DNA of 64,000 bases, from positions 1,054,001 to 1,118,000 of the forward strand of contig NZ_NEVT01000006.1 in NCBI RefSeq assembly GCF_002261345.1, given 5' to 3'. The notes below the pieces were generated by a model. That model was not told the DNA's origin, made no database searches, and saw only the letters and a list, made by a program, of their open reading frames with translations. Of this stretch, positions 53,187 to 62,082 are shown piece after piece; positions within the stretch are counted from its first letter, which is position 1, and every line of letters starts with the position of its first letter. Made by a program: the position numbers and the translations under genes. The DNA is from Bordetella genomosp. 2. GTDB lineage: Bacteria; Pseudomonadota; Gammaproteobacteria; Burkholderiales; Burkholderiaceae_B.

Positions 53187-53197
53187 AGAGGTTCCGC

Positions 53198-53857
53198 ATG
53201 CATTTCGCCTGGCATCGTCCGCAATTCCTCCGCCCGCGCTGGCTGCTGCGCGGCGCCAGCCTGGCGGCCGTCCTGCTGTTGGCGGCATGCGGCTTCGCGC
53301 TGCGCGGCGTCACGCCGCTGCCGTTCGACACCCTGTACATCGGCATCCCCGACAACACTCGCTTCGGCGCCGACGTGCGGCGCGCGCTGCGCGCAGCGTC
53401 GCCCAATACGCGGCTGGTCGACGAGGCCGGCGAGGCGCAGGCCGCCCTGCAAATGGTGCGCAACGAGCGCACCCTGCGCGAGGTGTCGCTCAACGCCCAG
53501 GGACGCGTCGAGGAATACGAGCTCGGCATCATCTTCACGTTCCGCCTGATCAGCAACCAGGGGGCGGCGATCCTGCCCGACACCACGCTGTCGGTCTATC
53601 GCGAAATGCCCTACGACGACCAGGTCGTGCAGGCCAAGCAGGGCCAGATCGAAAGCCTGTACCAGTCGATGCAGCAGTCGCTGGTCAGCCGGCTGGTGCG
53701 CCGCCTGACAGCCCCCGACGTGCGCGATGCCGCCGCGGCGGCGCAGCGCGGCGAGAGCAATCCCGACGCGCCGGTCTACGACCCCGCCCCGCCCGCCGCG
53801 CCGCGGCAACCCGAGGTATGGCAGACGCCCTCCTCGCCCGGCACCGGCAACTGGTAG
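53198..53857 (+). CDS. lptE: LPS-assembly lipoprotein LptE
   Basis: The 219-residue outer-membrane lipoprotein has a signal peptide of about 29 residues ending L-L-A-A-C-G-F and the LptE core ([24 protein letters not shown], then [33 protein letters not shown]). LptE plugs the LptD barrel and helps to insert lipopolysaccharide into the outer leaflet. The C-terminal 40 residues are Pro-rich and probably flexible. The gene lies between leuS and holA, as in many proteobacteria. AGAGG precedes the start. Confidence 0.95.
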   Translation: MHFAWHRPQFLRPRWLLRGASLAAVLLLAACGFALRGVTPLPFDTLYIGIPDNTRFGADVRRALRAASPNTRLVDEAGEAQAALQMVRNERTLREVSLNAQGRVEEYELGIIFTFRLISNQGAAILPDTTLSVYREMPYDDQVVQAKQGQIESLYQSMQQSLVSRLVRRLTAPDVRDAAAAAQRGESNPDAPVYDPAPPAAPRQPEVWQTPSSPGTGNW

Positions 53858-53860
53858 ACC

Positions 53861-54913
53861 ATGGCCCAGGCGCTCGACGGAGACCGGCTGGCAGATCACC
53901 TGCAACGCGCGGGACAGCGCCTGGCGCCGTTGTACACGGTGTCCGGCGACGAGCCCCTGCTGGTCACCGAAGCCGTCGACGCCTTGCGCGCGGCGGCGCG
54001 CGCGGCCGGCTACACCGACCGCACCGCGATGGTCATGGATGCCCGCAGCGACTGGAGCGCCGTGACGGCCGCCACGCAGAGCGTGTCGCTGTTCGGCGAC
54101 CGGCGCGTGCTCGAGATCAAGCTGCCGACCGGCAAGCCGGGCAAGACGGGCGCCGACACCCTGGCGCGCCTGGCCGCCCAGGCCGCGACGCAACCCGATC
54201 CCGACACGCTGGTCGTAGTGGCCCTGCCGCGGCTCGACAAGGCCACCCGCGACGCCAAGTGGGCGCAGGCCCTGGCGCAGGGCGGCGTGATGGTCGAACT
54301 GCCGTCCATCGAGCGCGGCCGCCTGCCGGCCTGGATCGGCGCGCGCCTGGCGCGCCAGAACCAGCGCGCCGACAGCGCCACGCTGCAATGGATGGCCGAC
54401 AAGGTCGAAGGCAATCTGCTGGCTGCCCACCAGGAGATCCAGAAGCTGGCGCTGCTCTACCCCGAAGGCCAGTTGGCGGCCGAGGACGTCGAGCGCGCCG
54501 TCCTCAACGTGGCGCGCTACGACGTATTCGGGCTGCGCGACGCCATGCTGGCCGGCGACGCCCCGCGCACCGTGCGGATGATCGCCGGCCTGCGCGCCGA
54601 GGGCGAGGCCCTGCCGCTGGTGCTGTGGGCGGTGGGCGACGAAATCCGCCTGCTGGCCCGCGTCGCCGAGGCTCGCGCCAGCGGCCAGGACGCAGGCGCG
54701 CTGATGCGCCGGCTGCGCATCTTCGGCGCCCACGAACGGCTGGCGCTGCAGGCGCTCGGACGCGTGCCATCCCATGCCTGGCCGGCCGCCCTGCAACACG
54801 CCCACGACGTGGACCGTCTCATCAAGGGGTTGGCGGTATCCGGCCGCCTGTCCGACCCCTGGGAAGAAATGACCCGCCTGGCCTTGCGCGTGGCCGCTGC
54901 CGGGCGACCGTGA
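53861..54913 (+). CDS. holA: DNA polymerase III delta subunit
   Basis: The 350-residue protein is a match to HolA, the clamp-loader subunit that opens the beta clamp. It has the N-terminal [42 protein letters not shown] and the C-terminal [20 protein letters not shown] plus [14 protein letters not shown]. It has the AAA-like fold without Walker motifs. The start lies three bases after the lptE stop, so it is in the same operon. Confidence 0.96.
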   Translation: MAQALDGDRLADHLQRAGQRLAPLYTVSGDEPLLVTEAVDALRAAARAAGYTDRTAMVMDARSDWSAVTAATQSVSLFGDRRVLEIKLPTGKPGKTGADTLARLAAQAATQPDPDTLVVVALPRLDKATRDAKWAQALAQGGVMVELPSIERGRLPAWIGARLARQNQRADSATLQWMADKVEGNLLAAHQEIQKLALLYPEGQLAAEDVERAVLNVARYDVFGLRDAMLAGDAPRTVRMIAGLRAEGEALPLVLWAVGDEIRLLARVAEARASGQDAGALMRRLRIFGAHERLALQALGRVPSHAWPAALQHAHDVDRLIKGLAVSGRLSDPWEEMTRLALRVAAAGRP

Positions 54914-54993
54914 CCCGCGCGCCGGGCGTCCACCCGCGCGCGCAGGATACACTTAGACTCTCAGCAGGCGCATGCCGCGCCGCGACCGGAATC

Positions 54994-56274
54994 ATGCAAG
55001 ACGCACTCATGTCCACTTCCGATATCGACACCGCCATGCTCGCCCTCGGCGAGAACGCCCGCCGCGCTTCGCGCGCCATGATGCGCGCCTCCGGCGCGGC
55101 CAAGAACCAGGCGCTGCTGGCCATGGCCGACGCTTTGCTGGCCAGCCGCGCGGAGCTCAAGGCCGCCAACGCGCAGGATCTCGACGCCGCGCGCGCCAAT
55201 GGCCTGGAGCCAGCGCTGCTGGACCGCCTGACGCTGTCGGACAAGACCATCGAGCACATGGCCGAAGGCCTGCGCCAGGTGGCCGCCCTGCCCGACCCGA
55301 TCGGCAGCACCACCGCCAGCGCGCTGCGCCCCAATGGCATGCGGGTGGCCCAGATGCGCGTGCCGCTGGGCGTCATCGGCATCATCTACGAGTCGCGCCC
55401 CAACGTGACCATCGACGCGGCCGCGCTCTGCCTGAAATCCGGCAACGCCACCATCCTGCGCGGCGGCAGCGAGGCCCTCCATTCCAACGTGGCGCTCGGC
55501 CGGATAGTGCAGGCCGGCCTGCAGGCGGCCGCCCTGCCCGCCGAGGCCGTGCAAGTCGTCGACACCACCGACCGCGCCGCCGTCGGCAAGCTCATCACCA
55601 TGACGGAGCACATCGACGTCATCGTGCCGCGCGGCGGCAAGGGCCTCATTGCACGCCTGGCCCGCGAGGCCCGCGTGCCACTGATCAAGCACCTGGACGG
55701 CAACTGCCACGTCTACATCGACGCGGCGGCCGATCCGGAAAAAGCCCACACCATTGCCTTCAACGCCAAGACCTACCGCTACGGCATCTGCGGCGCCATG
55801 GAAACCCTGTTGATCGACGCCGGCGCCGCCGTGTCGATCCTGCCCCGCCTCGCGGCCGCCCTGGTCGCCCATGGCGTCGAACTGCGCGGCTGCCCGCGCA
55901 CGCGCGAGATCGTGCCGGCCGCCAAGCCGGCCACCGACGAAGACTGGGCCACCGAATACCTCGGCCCCATCCTGGCCGTGCGCATCGTCGATTCGCTCGA
56001 CCAGGCCATGGAGCACATTGCGCGCTGGGGCTCCGGCCACACCGATGCGATCGTCACCGAAGACCTGTCGGCGGCGCAGCGCTTCCAGCGCGAAGTCGAC
56101 TCCAGCTCGGTCTACGTCAACCTGCCCACCTGCTTCGCCGACGGTTTCGAATATGGCCTGGGCGCCGAGATCGGCATTTCCACCAACCGGCTGCATGCGC
56201 GCGGCCCGGTCGGCCTGGAAGGCCTCACCACCCTGAAATGGGTCCTCTCCGGCGAGGGCCAGACCCGCGGCTGA
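54994..56274 (+). CDS. proA: Glutamate-5-semialdehyde dehydrogenase (gamma-glutamyl phosphate reductase)
   Basis: The protein has 426 residues from the ATG at 54994 or 421 from the ATG at 55009; the first has the better upstream GGA. The catalytic Cys is in [13 protein letters not shown], and other blocks are [45 protein letters not shown] and the C-terminal [18 protein letters not shown]. ProA reduces gamma-glutamyl phosphate to the semialdehyde in proline synthesis. The proB kinase gene is not adjacent. Confidence 0.97.
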   Translation: MQDALMSTSDIDTAMLALGENARRASRAMMRASGAAKNQALLAMADALLASRAELKAANAQDLDAARANGLEPALLDRLTLSDKTIEHMAEGLRQVAALPDPIGSTTASALRPNGMRVAQMRVPLGVIGIIYESRPNVTIDAAALCLKSGNATILRGGSEALHSNVALGRIVQAGLQAAALPAEAVQVVDTTDRAAVGKLITMTEHIDVIVPRGGKGLIARLAREARVPLIKHLDGNCHVYIDAAADPEKAHTIAFNAKTYRYGICGAMETLLIDAGAAVSILPRLAAALVAHGVELRGCPRTREIVPAAKPATDEDWATEYLGPILAVRIVDSLDQAMEHIARWGSGHTDAIVTEDLSAAQRFQREVDSSSVYVNLPTCFADGFEYGLGAEIGISTNRLHARGPVGLEGLTTLKWVLSGEGQTRG

Positions 56275-56306
56275 ACAGCCGCGCATTCCGCTATTCCCAA
56301 GTCTCC

Positions 56307-56684
56307 ATGCCCACGCAAGTCCTCGCCTACGCCTTCAGCCTCGTCACCCTCTGCTTCATCGTCTGCTCGTTGTGCGGCATCCTGCTGTTCTTCGTGCGCA
56401 CCGAGCATATCAACGCCACGCTCAAGCATCCATTGCTGAAGCATGGGCCATTTCGCCGCTTCCCGCTGGTGGTGAAGACCACGATCTTCCAGGACTACTT
56501 CTTCCGCCTGGCCTTTCCCGGCTTCAATTTCGGCCTGTTCGCGCACGCCAACAAGCAGCTCAGCCACGTCGACCCGCGCCGCGTCCCGCTGAGCGTCAAG
56601 ATTCCCATCGTCGGGTTCTGGGCTTCATGCTGGGTCGGGCTGGCGGCCATGATCGCCGTGTGGATCATCCTGCTGCTGCACTGA
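56307..56684 (+). CDS. Small inner-membrane protein of unknown function
   Basis: The 125-residue protein has two hydrophobic segments, at about residues 5-30 (LAYAFSLVTLCFIVCSLCGILLFF) and 100-124 (FWASCWVGLAAMIAVWIILLL), and a basic middle part with KTTIFQDYFFRLAFPGFNFGL. A topology with both ends in the cytoplasm or periplasm is possible. It resembles conserved proteobacterial membrane proteins found near proA, but I do not recognise a named family. The start at 56307 lacks a strong ribosome site. Confidence 0.75.
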   Translation: MPTQVLAYAFSLVTLCFIVCSLCGILLFFVRTEHINATLKHPLLKHGPFRRFPLVVKTTIFQDYFFRLAFPGFNFGLFAHANKQLSHVDPRRVPLSVKIPIVGFWASCWVGLAAMIAVWIILLLH

Positions 56685-56690
56685 GCCGCC

Positions 56691-57560
56691 TCAGTCCGTC
56701 TCCTCGAACACCTGCACGATGGCGTCGGCCAGCGCACGCACGCGCGCGCTGCGATTGAGGTCGCCGTGCATGACCAGCCACAAGTCGTAGAACTCCGAGC
56801 GCCGCGGCCATAGCCGCACCAGGCCGGGATACGCCCGGGCCATGGCAACCGGCAACTCGCCAATGCCCAGCCCGGCCGCCACCGCTTCCATCATCATCAG
56901 GCCCGAGTTCACTTCCAGCGCCACCTGGCCATTGTGCGTCGGCTCGCCGCAGAACGCGTCGAGCCGGCTGGGAATGGCGCTGCGCGCATAGCCGACCAGC
57001 CGATGACCGGCGAACGCCGTGCCGGGGCGCGGCTCGCCATTGGCCTGCACATAGGAAGTGGAGGCGTACAGGCCCATTTCGCGGCGCGCCAGGTGGCGAT
57101 GGATCAGGTCGGGGTTGTCGGGCCGCACGTTGCGCACCGCCAGGTCGGCTTCGCGCCGCGTCAGGTTGGTGACCCGGGTCGAGGTGCTCAACAGCACGCG
57201 TATGCCGGGATGCGCGGCCTGCACGCGCCGCACCGCCTCCAGCAGGTAGTGGCGCGCCAGCGTATCGGATGTCGCCACCCGCACCATGCCGGACAGGCGC
57301 GTATCGAGCCCCTGCATCTGGCGCTCGAGCTGGTCGGCGGCCTGCTCCATGCGCTCGGCCGCCGCGAAGGCCAGCTCGCCCGCGGCCGTGGGCACATAGC
57401 CGCCCGGCGTGCGCAGGAACAGCCGCGCCTGCAACGAGGCTTCCATGGCCGCCAGGCGGCGGCCGGCCGTGGCCTGGTCCACCTGCAGCACCGCGGCCGC
57501 GCCGCGCAGCGTGCCGACCCGGTAGATAGCCAGGAAGATCCGCGCGTCGTCCCAATTCAT
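56691..57560 (-). CDS. LysR-family transcriptional regulator
   Basis: The 289-residue protein has the LysR helix-turn-helix (MNWDDARIFLAIYRVGTLRG, then VDQATAGRRLAAMEASLQARLF) and a periplasmic-binding-like effector domain with VATSDTLARHYLL and ADLAVRNVRPDNPDLI. The ATG at 57560 was chosen because this gives the normal start of the helix-turn-helix; an upstream reading to 57635 is Arg-rich. It is divergent from a DHA2 exporter, with a 20-bp palindrome between the genes. Confidence 0.93.
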   Translation of the reverse strand: MNWDDARIFLAIYRVGTLRGAAAVLQVDQATAGRRLAAMEASLQARLFLRTPGGYVPTAAGELAFAAAERMEQAADQLERQMQGLDTRLSGMVRVATSDTLARHYLLEAVRRVQAAHPGIRVLLSTSTRVTNLTRREADLAVRNVRPDNPDLIHRHLARREMGLYASTSYVQANGEPRPGTAFAGHRLVGYARSAIPSRLDAFCGEPTHNGQVALEVNSGLMMMEAVAAGLGIGELPVAMARAYPGLVRLWPRRSEFYDLWLVMHGDLNRSARVRALADAIVQVFEETD

Positions 57561-57615
57561 TCGTCTGCCCTCGCCGCGTCGGCCTCGGCGTCTCGATGCG
57601 GCCGAAGCAAGCCCG

Positions 57616-57635
57616 GTGATGCAAATTTGCATCAC
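57616..57635. promoter_or_regulatory. 20-bp perfect palindrome, candidate LysR operator
   Basis: GTGATGCAAATTTGCATCAC (57616-57635) is a perfect palindrome in the 156-base gap between the LysR regulator and the DHA2 exporter. It contains the T-N11-A frame of LysR sites. Location and symmetry make it the likely operator for both genes. Confidence 0.75.
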
Positions 57636-57716
57636 AGAGAGGCAATTCTACTGGTTTTTTGCATTACTCGAAGCGCCTACGATGCGGTTCTCCACGATGC
57701 TTCGAGACCTTCCGTC

Positions 57717-59141
57717 ATGTCCAGTCTCTGCCCCGCACCACATTCGCCGGCCATGCAGGCCACCCCGGCGCGCGCCGCCACGGCAGGCCTGCCGCCCCTG
57801 TTCGCCCTGGCCATCGGCTTCATCATGGCCATGCTCGATGTCACCATCGTCAACGTCGCGCTGCCCAGCATCGCGGCACAGTTCGGCACGCCGCTCAGCG
57901 GCCTGGTCTGGATCGTCGACGGCTACACCTTGACCTTCGCGGCCTTCCTGCTGGCGGCGGGCGCGCTGTCCGACCGCTACGGCGCCAAGGCCGTTTACCT
58001 GGCCGGACTGGCCCTTTTCACGGTGGCCTCGCTGTTGTGCGGCGCCGCGCCCGACACCGGGATGCTGGTCGCCGCGCGCCTGCTGCAAGGGGTGGGCGCC
58101 GCCCTGTTCATGCCCAGCTCGCTCAGCCTGCTCGCCCATGCCTACCAGGACGAGCACGAGCGCGGCCGCATGCTGGCGGCCTGGGCGGCCATCATCACCA
58201 CGGCCGCCAGCGCGGGCCCGCTGGTGGGCGGCCTGCTGATCAGCCTGCTGGGCTGGCGCAGCATCTTCCTGCTCAACCTGCCGCTGGGGCTGCTGGGGCT
58301 ATGGCTGGCGCACACACGCCTGGCCTCGCCCGCGCCGCGGCCGCGCCCGATCGACCCGGTGAGCCACCTGCTGGGCATCGCCACGCTGGGCAGCGCCTGT
58401 TTCGCGCTGGTCCAGGGCAATGTGTACGGCTGGGTTTCCGCCCGCATCCTGGCGGCCGCGGCGCTGGCGGTCCTGCTGGGCGCCGCGCTGGTCGTGCGCG
58501 AACGCCGGCATCCGCACCCCATCGTGCCGCGCGCCCTGCTTGCCACGCCCGGCTACCTGCCCGCCAACGCCTACGGGTTTCTCGCCAGCTTCACGGCATA
58601 TGGCCTGATCTTCCTGCTGAGCCTGTACATGCAGCAGGCGCTGGGGGCCACGCCCCTGCAGGCCGGCCTGCGGTTGCTGCCCATGCTCGCCGCCCTGACG
58701 CTGGGCAACCTGGCCTCGGGCCGGCTGGCCGCCCGCTGGGGCGCGCCGGCCGTCATGATGGGCGGCGCGGCCCTCGGGGCGCTGTCGAGCATCGCGCTGT
58801 GCCTGGCCTACACGCCCGAGTCGCCGTACCTGCTGCTGCTGGCGCTGGTGGGTCTCGGCAACCTGGCCGCCGGCGCCGCCATTCCCGCCATGACCGGCCT
58901 GGCCATGCGGCTCGGCGGCCATGCGGGCGCCAACAGCGCCTCGGCGCTGCTCAATACCAACCGGCAGGCCGGCACGCTGGTGGGCGTGGCCGTCGTCGGC
59001 ACTACCTTGCACGCGCTGCCCGACTGGCACGCCAGCCTGCCGGTCGCCCTGGGCCTGATGGGCATCGCCTATGTGGTCAACATGGCCATCGTGCTGCGCT
59101 ACCTGCTGCTACGCGCCGGCCAGGCCGCCGCAACACCGTAA
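57717..59141 (+). CDS. DHA2-family (14-helix) drug:H+ antiporter, EmrB/QacA type
   Basis: The 474-residue protein has 14 hydrophobic segments and the DHA2 markers: GFIMAMLDVTIVNVALPSIAAQFG in helix 1, ALSDRYGAKAVYLAGLALF (motif A) and RLLQGVGAALFMPSSLSLLAHAYQDEHERGRML. These pumps export lipophilic cations and related drugs. Start at 57717; an internal ATG at 57753 is possible. It is divergent from the LysR gene and probably controlled by it. Confidence 0.92.
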   Translation: MSSLCPAPHSPAMQATPARAATAGLPPLFALAIGFIMAMLDVTIVNVALPSIAAQFGTPLSGLVWIVDGYTLTFAAFLLAAGALSDRYGAKAVYLAGLALFTVASLLCGAAPDTGMLVAARLLQGVGAALFMPSSLSLLAHAYQDEHERGRMLAAWAAIITTAASAGPLVGGLLISLLGWRSIFLLNLPLGLLGLWLAHTRLASPAPRPRPIDPVSHLLGIATLGSACFALVQGNVYGWVSARILAAAALAVLLGAALVVRERRHPHPIVPRALLATPGYLPANAYGFLASFTAYGLIFLLSLYMQQALGATPLQAGLRLLPMLAALTLGNLASGRLAARWGAPAVMMGGAALGALSSIALCLAYTPESPYLLLLALVGLGNLAAGAAIPAMTGLAMRLGGHAGANSASALLNTNRQAGTLVGVAVVGTTLHALPDWHASLPVALGLMGIAYVVNMAIVLRYLLLRAGQAAATP

Positions 59142-59194
59142 AATGGCTGGAATCGCGTCGCCTGTCCTGGGCGGCGCCGCCTCTCGACACTGCC

Positions 59195-59470
59195 ATGCAC
59201 CCTATCCAGCACCACGAACAACAAGGCCGCTTCGACACCCGGGTCGACGGCCAGCACTGCGTGCTCGACTACCAGTTGCGCGACGGCACCATGATCATCC
59301 AGCACACCGGCGTGCCCGCCGCCGTCGGCGGCCGCGGCATCGCCGCCGAGCTCACGCGCGCGGCGCTCGACACCGCGCGCCAGCGCGGCTGGCGCGTGCG
59401 GCCGGTCTGCTCGTACGCCGTGGCGTATTTCGAGCGCCACCCGGAATACCAGGATCTGCTCGGCCAGTGA
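59195..59470 (+). CDS. Small GNAT-fold acetyltransferase-like protein (YidJ/CG type)
   Basis: The 91-residue protein matches the short N-acetyltransferase family with one domain: FDTRVDGQHCVLDYQLRDG, MIIQHTGVPAAVGGRGIAAELTRAAL (acetyl-CoA pyrophosphate loop GGRGIAAEL) and VRPVCSYAVAYFERHPEYQDLL at the end. Family members have a compact acetyl-CoA binding fold, but substrates are mostly unknown. It overlaps the next gene by four bases (GTGA). Confidence 0.85.
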   Translation: MHPIQHHEQQGRFDTRVDGQHCVLDYQLRDGTMIIQHTGVPAAVGGRGIAAELTRAALDTARQRGWRVRPVCSYAVAYFERHPEYQDLLGQ

Positions 59471-59868
59471 CTACGCCAACCGCCGTGCCGGCGGCCTGCC
59501 CTTGTGGCAGCGGCCAGGCCTACAGCCGCTGCTGCGAACCCTGGCATCGCGGCCCGCGCCGCCTGCAGGCGCCCTCCGCGGTCGCCTTGATGCGCTCGCG
59601 CTACAGCGCCTTCGTGCTCGACGAACTGCAGTACCTGCTCGACACCTGGCATCCCCATACGCGCCCGGCCCGGCTGGATCCGAACCCGCCCGACTTGAAA
59701 TGGCTGGGCCTGCAGGTCAAGCAGCACGCTCAGCAAGACGCCGCTCACGCCACAGTCGAATTCGTTGCCCGCTATCGCCAGGGCGGGCGGGCGACCCGGT
59801 TGCATGAAACCAGCCGCTTCGTGCGCCACGATGGCCGCTGGCTCTATCTAGACGGCGTGCATCAGTAG
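59467..59868 (+). CDS. YchJ-family protein with SEC-C metal-binding motif
   Basis: The 133-residue protein starts at the GTG at 59467, which overlaps the preceding stop codon. Cys residues in ACPCGSGQAYSRCCEPWH form the N-terminal SEC-C zinc motif, followed by the YchJ body with ALMRSRYSAFVLDELQYLLDTWHP and FVARYRQGGRATRLHETSRFVRHDGRWLYLDG (NTF2-like fold). E. coli YchJ has a second SEC-C motif at its C-terminus; here it is absent. Function is unknown. Confidence 0.85.
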   Translation: MTTPTAVPAACPCGSGQAYSRCCEPWHRGPRRLQAPSAVALMRSRYSAFVLDELQYLLDTWHPHTRPARLDPNPPDLKWLGLQVKQHAQQDAAHATVEFVARYRQGGRATRLHETSRFVRHDGRWLYLDGVHQ

Positions 59869-60006
59869 CACCGGCCGGCCCGAGGCCTAGCTCGGCGCTC
59901 GAACGCACAGCACGTCGATGGCGGTGCAGACAAGCGATCGGCTCCCACGCCCATATTCCTTGCACATCGGCGAGGCAAAAACTGACGTTCTGCCGTGAAT
60001 GCGCCG

Positions 60007-60891
60007 TTAACCCAGCAGCTCCTCTGCCAGTTGAGCTGCTTTCTGCTGCAGTGGCGTCAGATGTCTGAGCGTCGGCGTCACCAACGCCAGGTCCATGCTG
60101 GTGTCGGGAGAGGCGATACGCTGAACAGACAGCCCGTCTACCAAGTTAATACCGACAATCGCAGTATCTGTAGCAATGGTGCGCCCCACACCTTCAGAGA
60201 CTAACTCGAAGATTGCATCCAATACGTCCACCTCAGAGCGGATATTCAAAGCGACACCGCAGCTCGCCGCTGCAACCTCTACAATCCGGCGGACTGCGTA
60301 AGCACGGGATGGCAGTATCAATGGGACATTGTTCAATTCTTCAAGGCGGCAGGTCGCCTTCCTGCTTTTTCCCAATGGCATCGGCCCTACTACATAGAGC
60401 TTCTGCCGACGTAGTAACCGAATATGCAGTCCAGACCTCGCACTCGAATCGTGGGTAACTACAAAGTCGAGCTTCCCGGCACTGATCTGATTGAGTAGGC
60501 TAATAGAAGCCTGGCTGGATACAGAAAGAGTCGCATGGGGGAGTTCTCTCCGGAAACGCCGGACATACTCAGCCACCACTTTGCGACCCACGCTAGGCGT
60601 CATGCCGCAAGCGACGTGACCGATAAAGCGTCTGTCCTCTTCTTGCAAGGCAAGCATGGCGGTATCCGCCGCGCGGATGACGCCATGGGCCTGTTCAAGA
60701 AAGCGTACCCCCATAGGGGTAAGTTCCACACCCCTGCCATTTCGATGCAGGAGGCTCGCACGTAACGATAGTTCCAACGCTTTCACCTGACGACTGAGCG
60801 TCGGTTGGGGCACATCGAGAACATCCGAAGCTTTGGCAAAGCTGCCAAGTTCGGCTACCTGCACAAAGTACTTCAGTTGCTTCAGGTCCAT
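60007..60891 (-). CDS. LysR-family transcriptional regulator of the Bug-amidase unit
   Basis: The 294-residue protein starts at 60891 after AAGGA (a start at 60915 would add eight residues). The helix-turn-helix is intact: MDLKQLKYFVQVAELGSFAK, VLDVPQPTLSRQVKALE and HRNGRGVELTPMGVRFLE. The effector domain follows. The gene has lower GC and different codon use from the flanking housekeeping genes. It is divergent from a Bug receptor and amidase pair and probably controls them through the site at 60926-60947. Confidence 0.92.
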   Translation of the reverse strand: MDLKQLKYFVQVAELGSFAKASDVLDVPQPTLSRQVKALELSLRASLLHRNGRGVELTPMGVRFLEQAHGVIRAADTAMLALQEEDRRFIGHVACGMTPSVGRKVVAEYVRRFRRELPHATLSVSSQASISLLNQISAGKLDFVVTHDSSARSGLHIRLLRRQKLYVVGPMPLGKSRKATCRLEELNNVPLILPSRAYAVRRIVEVAAASCGVALNIRSEVDVLDAIFELVSEGVGRTIATDTAIVGINLVDGLSVQRIASPDTSMDLALVTPTLRHLTPLQQKAAQLAEELLG

Positions 60892-60925
60892 GGCTTCCTT
60901 TGCCACTTTTGACATTCGTTTTTTG

Positions 60926-60947
60926 CAAATCAGAAGCGGCAGATTTG
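60926..60947. promoter_or_regulatory. Candidate LysR operator in the divergent Bug promoter
   Basis: CAAATC (60926-60931) and GATTTG (60942-60947) form an inverted repeat with a 10-base spacer, in the 218-base gap between the LysR and Bug genes. The distance to both starts suits LysR binding. Confidence 0.5.
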
Positions 60948-61109
60948 TAATTGATGGCGGTATCTGGGATCCATACTATAGAGTAAATCGTCCAGGCAAG
61001 GGCGGCCTCATTTGAGGCTCGCCGGCCTGAGGACACCCAGAAAAAGTGATGGCCATACGCCAAGGCGGGACGCGCTATTGCCACGCACAACAACTGAAGG
61101 AGGAGACCG

Positions 61110-62078
61110 ATGAAACAACTAGCGGCCGCAACCTTGGCAGTAATTGTTCTCTGCATCGGACTAACCGCGCGAGCGGCAAAATTTCCCGAGCGGCCGGTAA
61201 CCATCGTAGTACCCACCACTCCGGGCGGCATAGCGGATACCACTGCGCGAATCCTGAGCGAGAAATTGACAGCGATCTGGGATGTTCCGGTGATAGTGGA
61301 GAACCGACCAGGAGTGGGCACGCTGCTCGGGGCTCAGCATGTACTGAAACAAGATCGCGAAGGGTACACATTACTTCTTGGCTTCACTGAGCTGACAACG
61401 TTACCCCTGCTGCAACCTCAATCCGGAATCGACGTACTGCGTGAATTTCAACCGGTCGTTGGCTTGATTTCGATGCCCGTCATTCTGCTGACACGGCCCG
61501 GCATTCAAGCTTCCGATCATCAGTCGCTCGTTAAACTGATGCAGTCGTCTCCGGGGAAGTACACATATGGATCCAACGGCCACGCGTCAATTGGACAGCT
61601 CCATACAGAGATGTACGCGCAATCCGTCGGCGTGAAGATGTTGCATGTGCCATATAGAGGCGCGTCAGAGTCTATCACTGCCCTGGTCGGCGGCGAAGTC
61701 GACGTCGTTCTGACTGTAGCAAGCCCGAACATAGTCAGGTACATCGAGGCCGGGCGCCTCAAGGTGTATGCAACGCTGGCTGAAAACAGGATACCGAAGC
61801 TCCCAGACGTGCCCACCATGGCGGAATTGGGTTATCCCGGCCTAAACGCCAGCGTCTGGTATGGGTTGCTAGCGCCGGCCGGGGTTCCTTCAGGAATCAT
61901 CAACGAGATCAACGAAGGCGTCAGAGCGGCACTGGACCGGCCGGAAACCAAGCACAAATTGACAGCGATGGGGGCAAAGGTCACCGCGGATTCTGTCGCA
62001 AGCTTCCAGCTTTTTTTTAAAAAAGAGCATGACCAGTGGAATGCGCTGGCTGCCGATCTAGATTTGGTACGGAATTAA
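61110..62078 (+). CDS. Bug/TctC-family periplasmic solute receptor
   Basis: The 322-residue protein has AAGGAGGAG before its start, a signal peptide (MKQLAAATLAVIVLCIGLTA, cleavage near ARAA) and the mature start KFPERPVTIVVPTTPGGIADTTAR with a variant binding loop PTTPGGIAD rather than the common PFPPGG. Other blocks are GYTLLLGFTELTTLPLLQ, YGSNGHASIGQLHTEMY and LAPAGVPSGIINEINEG. Codon use is less GC-rich than in the other four receptors. It is followed after four bases by the broken amidase gene, so it may have served amide uptake. Confidence 0.93.
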   Translation: MKQLAAATLAVIVLCIGLTARAAKFPERPVTIVVPTTPGGIADTTARILSEKLTAIWDVPVIVENRPGVGTLLGAQHVLKQDREGYTLLLGFTELTTLPLLQPQSGIDVLREFQPVVGLISMPVILLTRPGIQASDHQSLVKLMQSSPGKYTYGSNGHASIGQLHTEMYAQSVGVKMLHVPYRGASESITALVGGEVDVVLTVASPNIVRYIEAGRLKVYATLAENRIPKLPDVPTMAELGYPGLNASVWYGLLAPAGVPSGIINEINEGVRAALDRPETKHKLTAMGAKVTADSVASFQLFFKKEHDQWNALAADLDLVRN

Positions 62079-62082
62079 TCAA

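Noticed and set aside
49662..53288. A 1208-codon open frame on the minus strand opposite leuS
   Set aside because: It is antisense to a complete leuS and has the His/Gly/Val-rich composition of a shadow frame.
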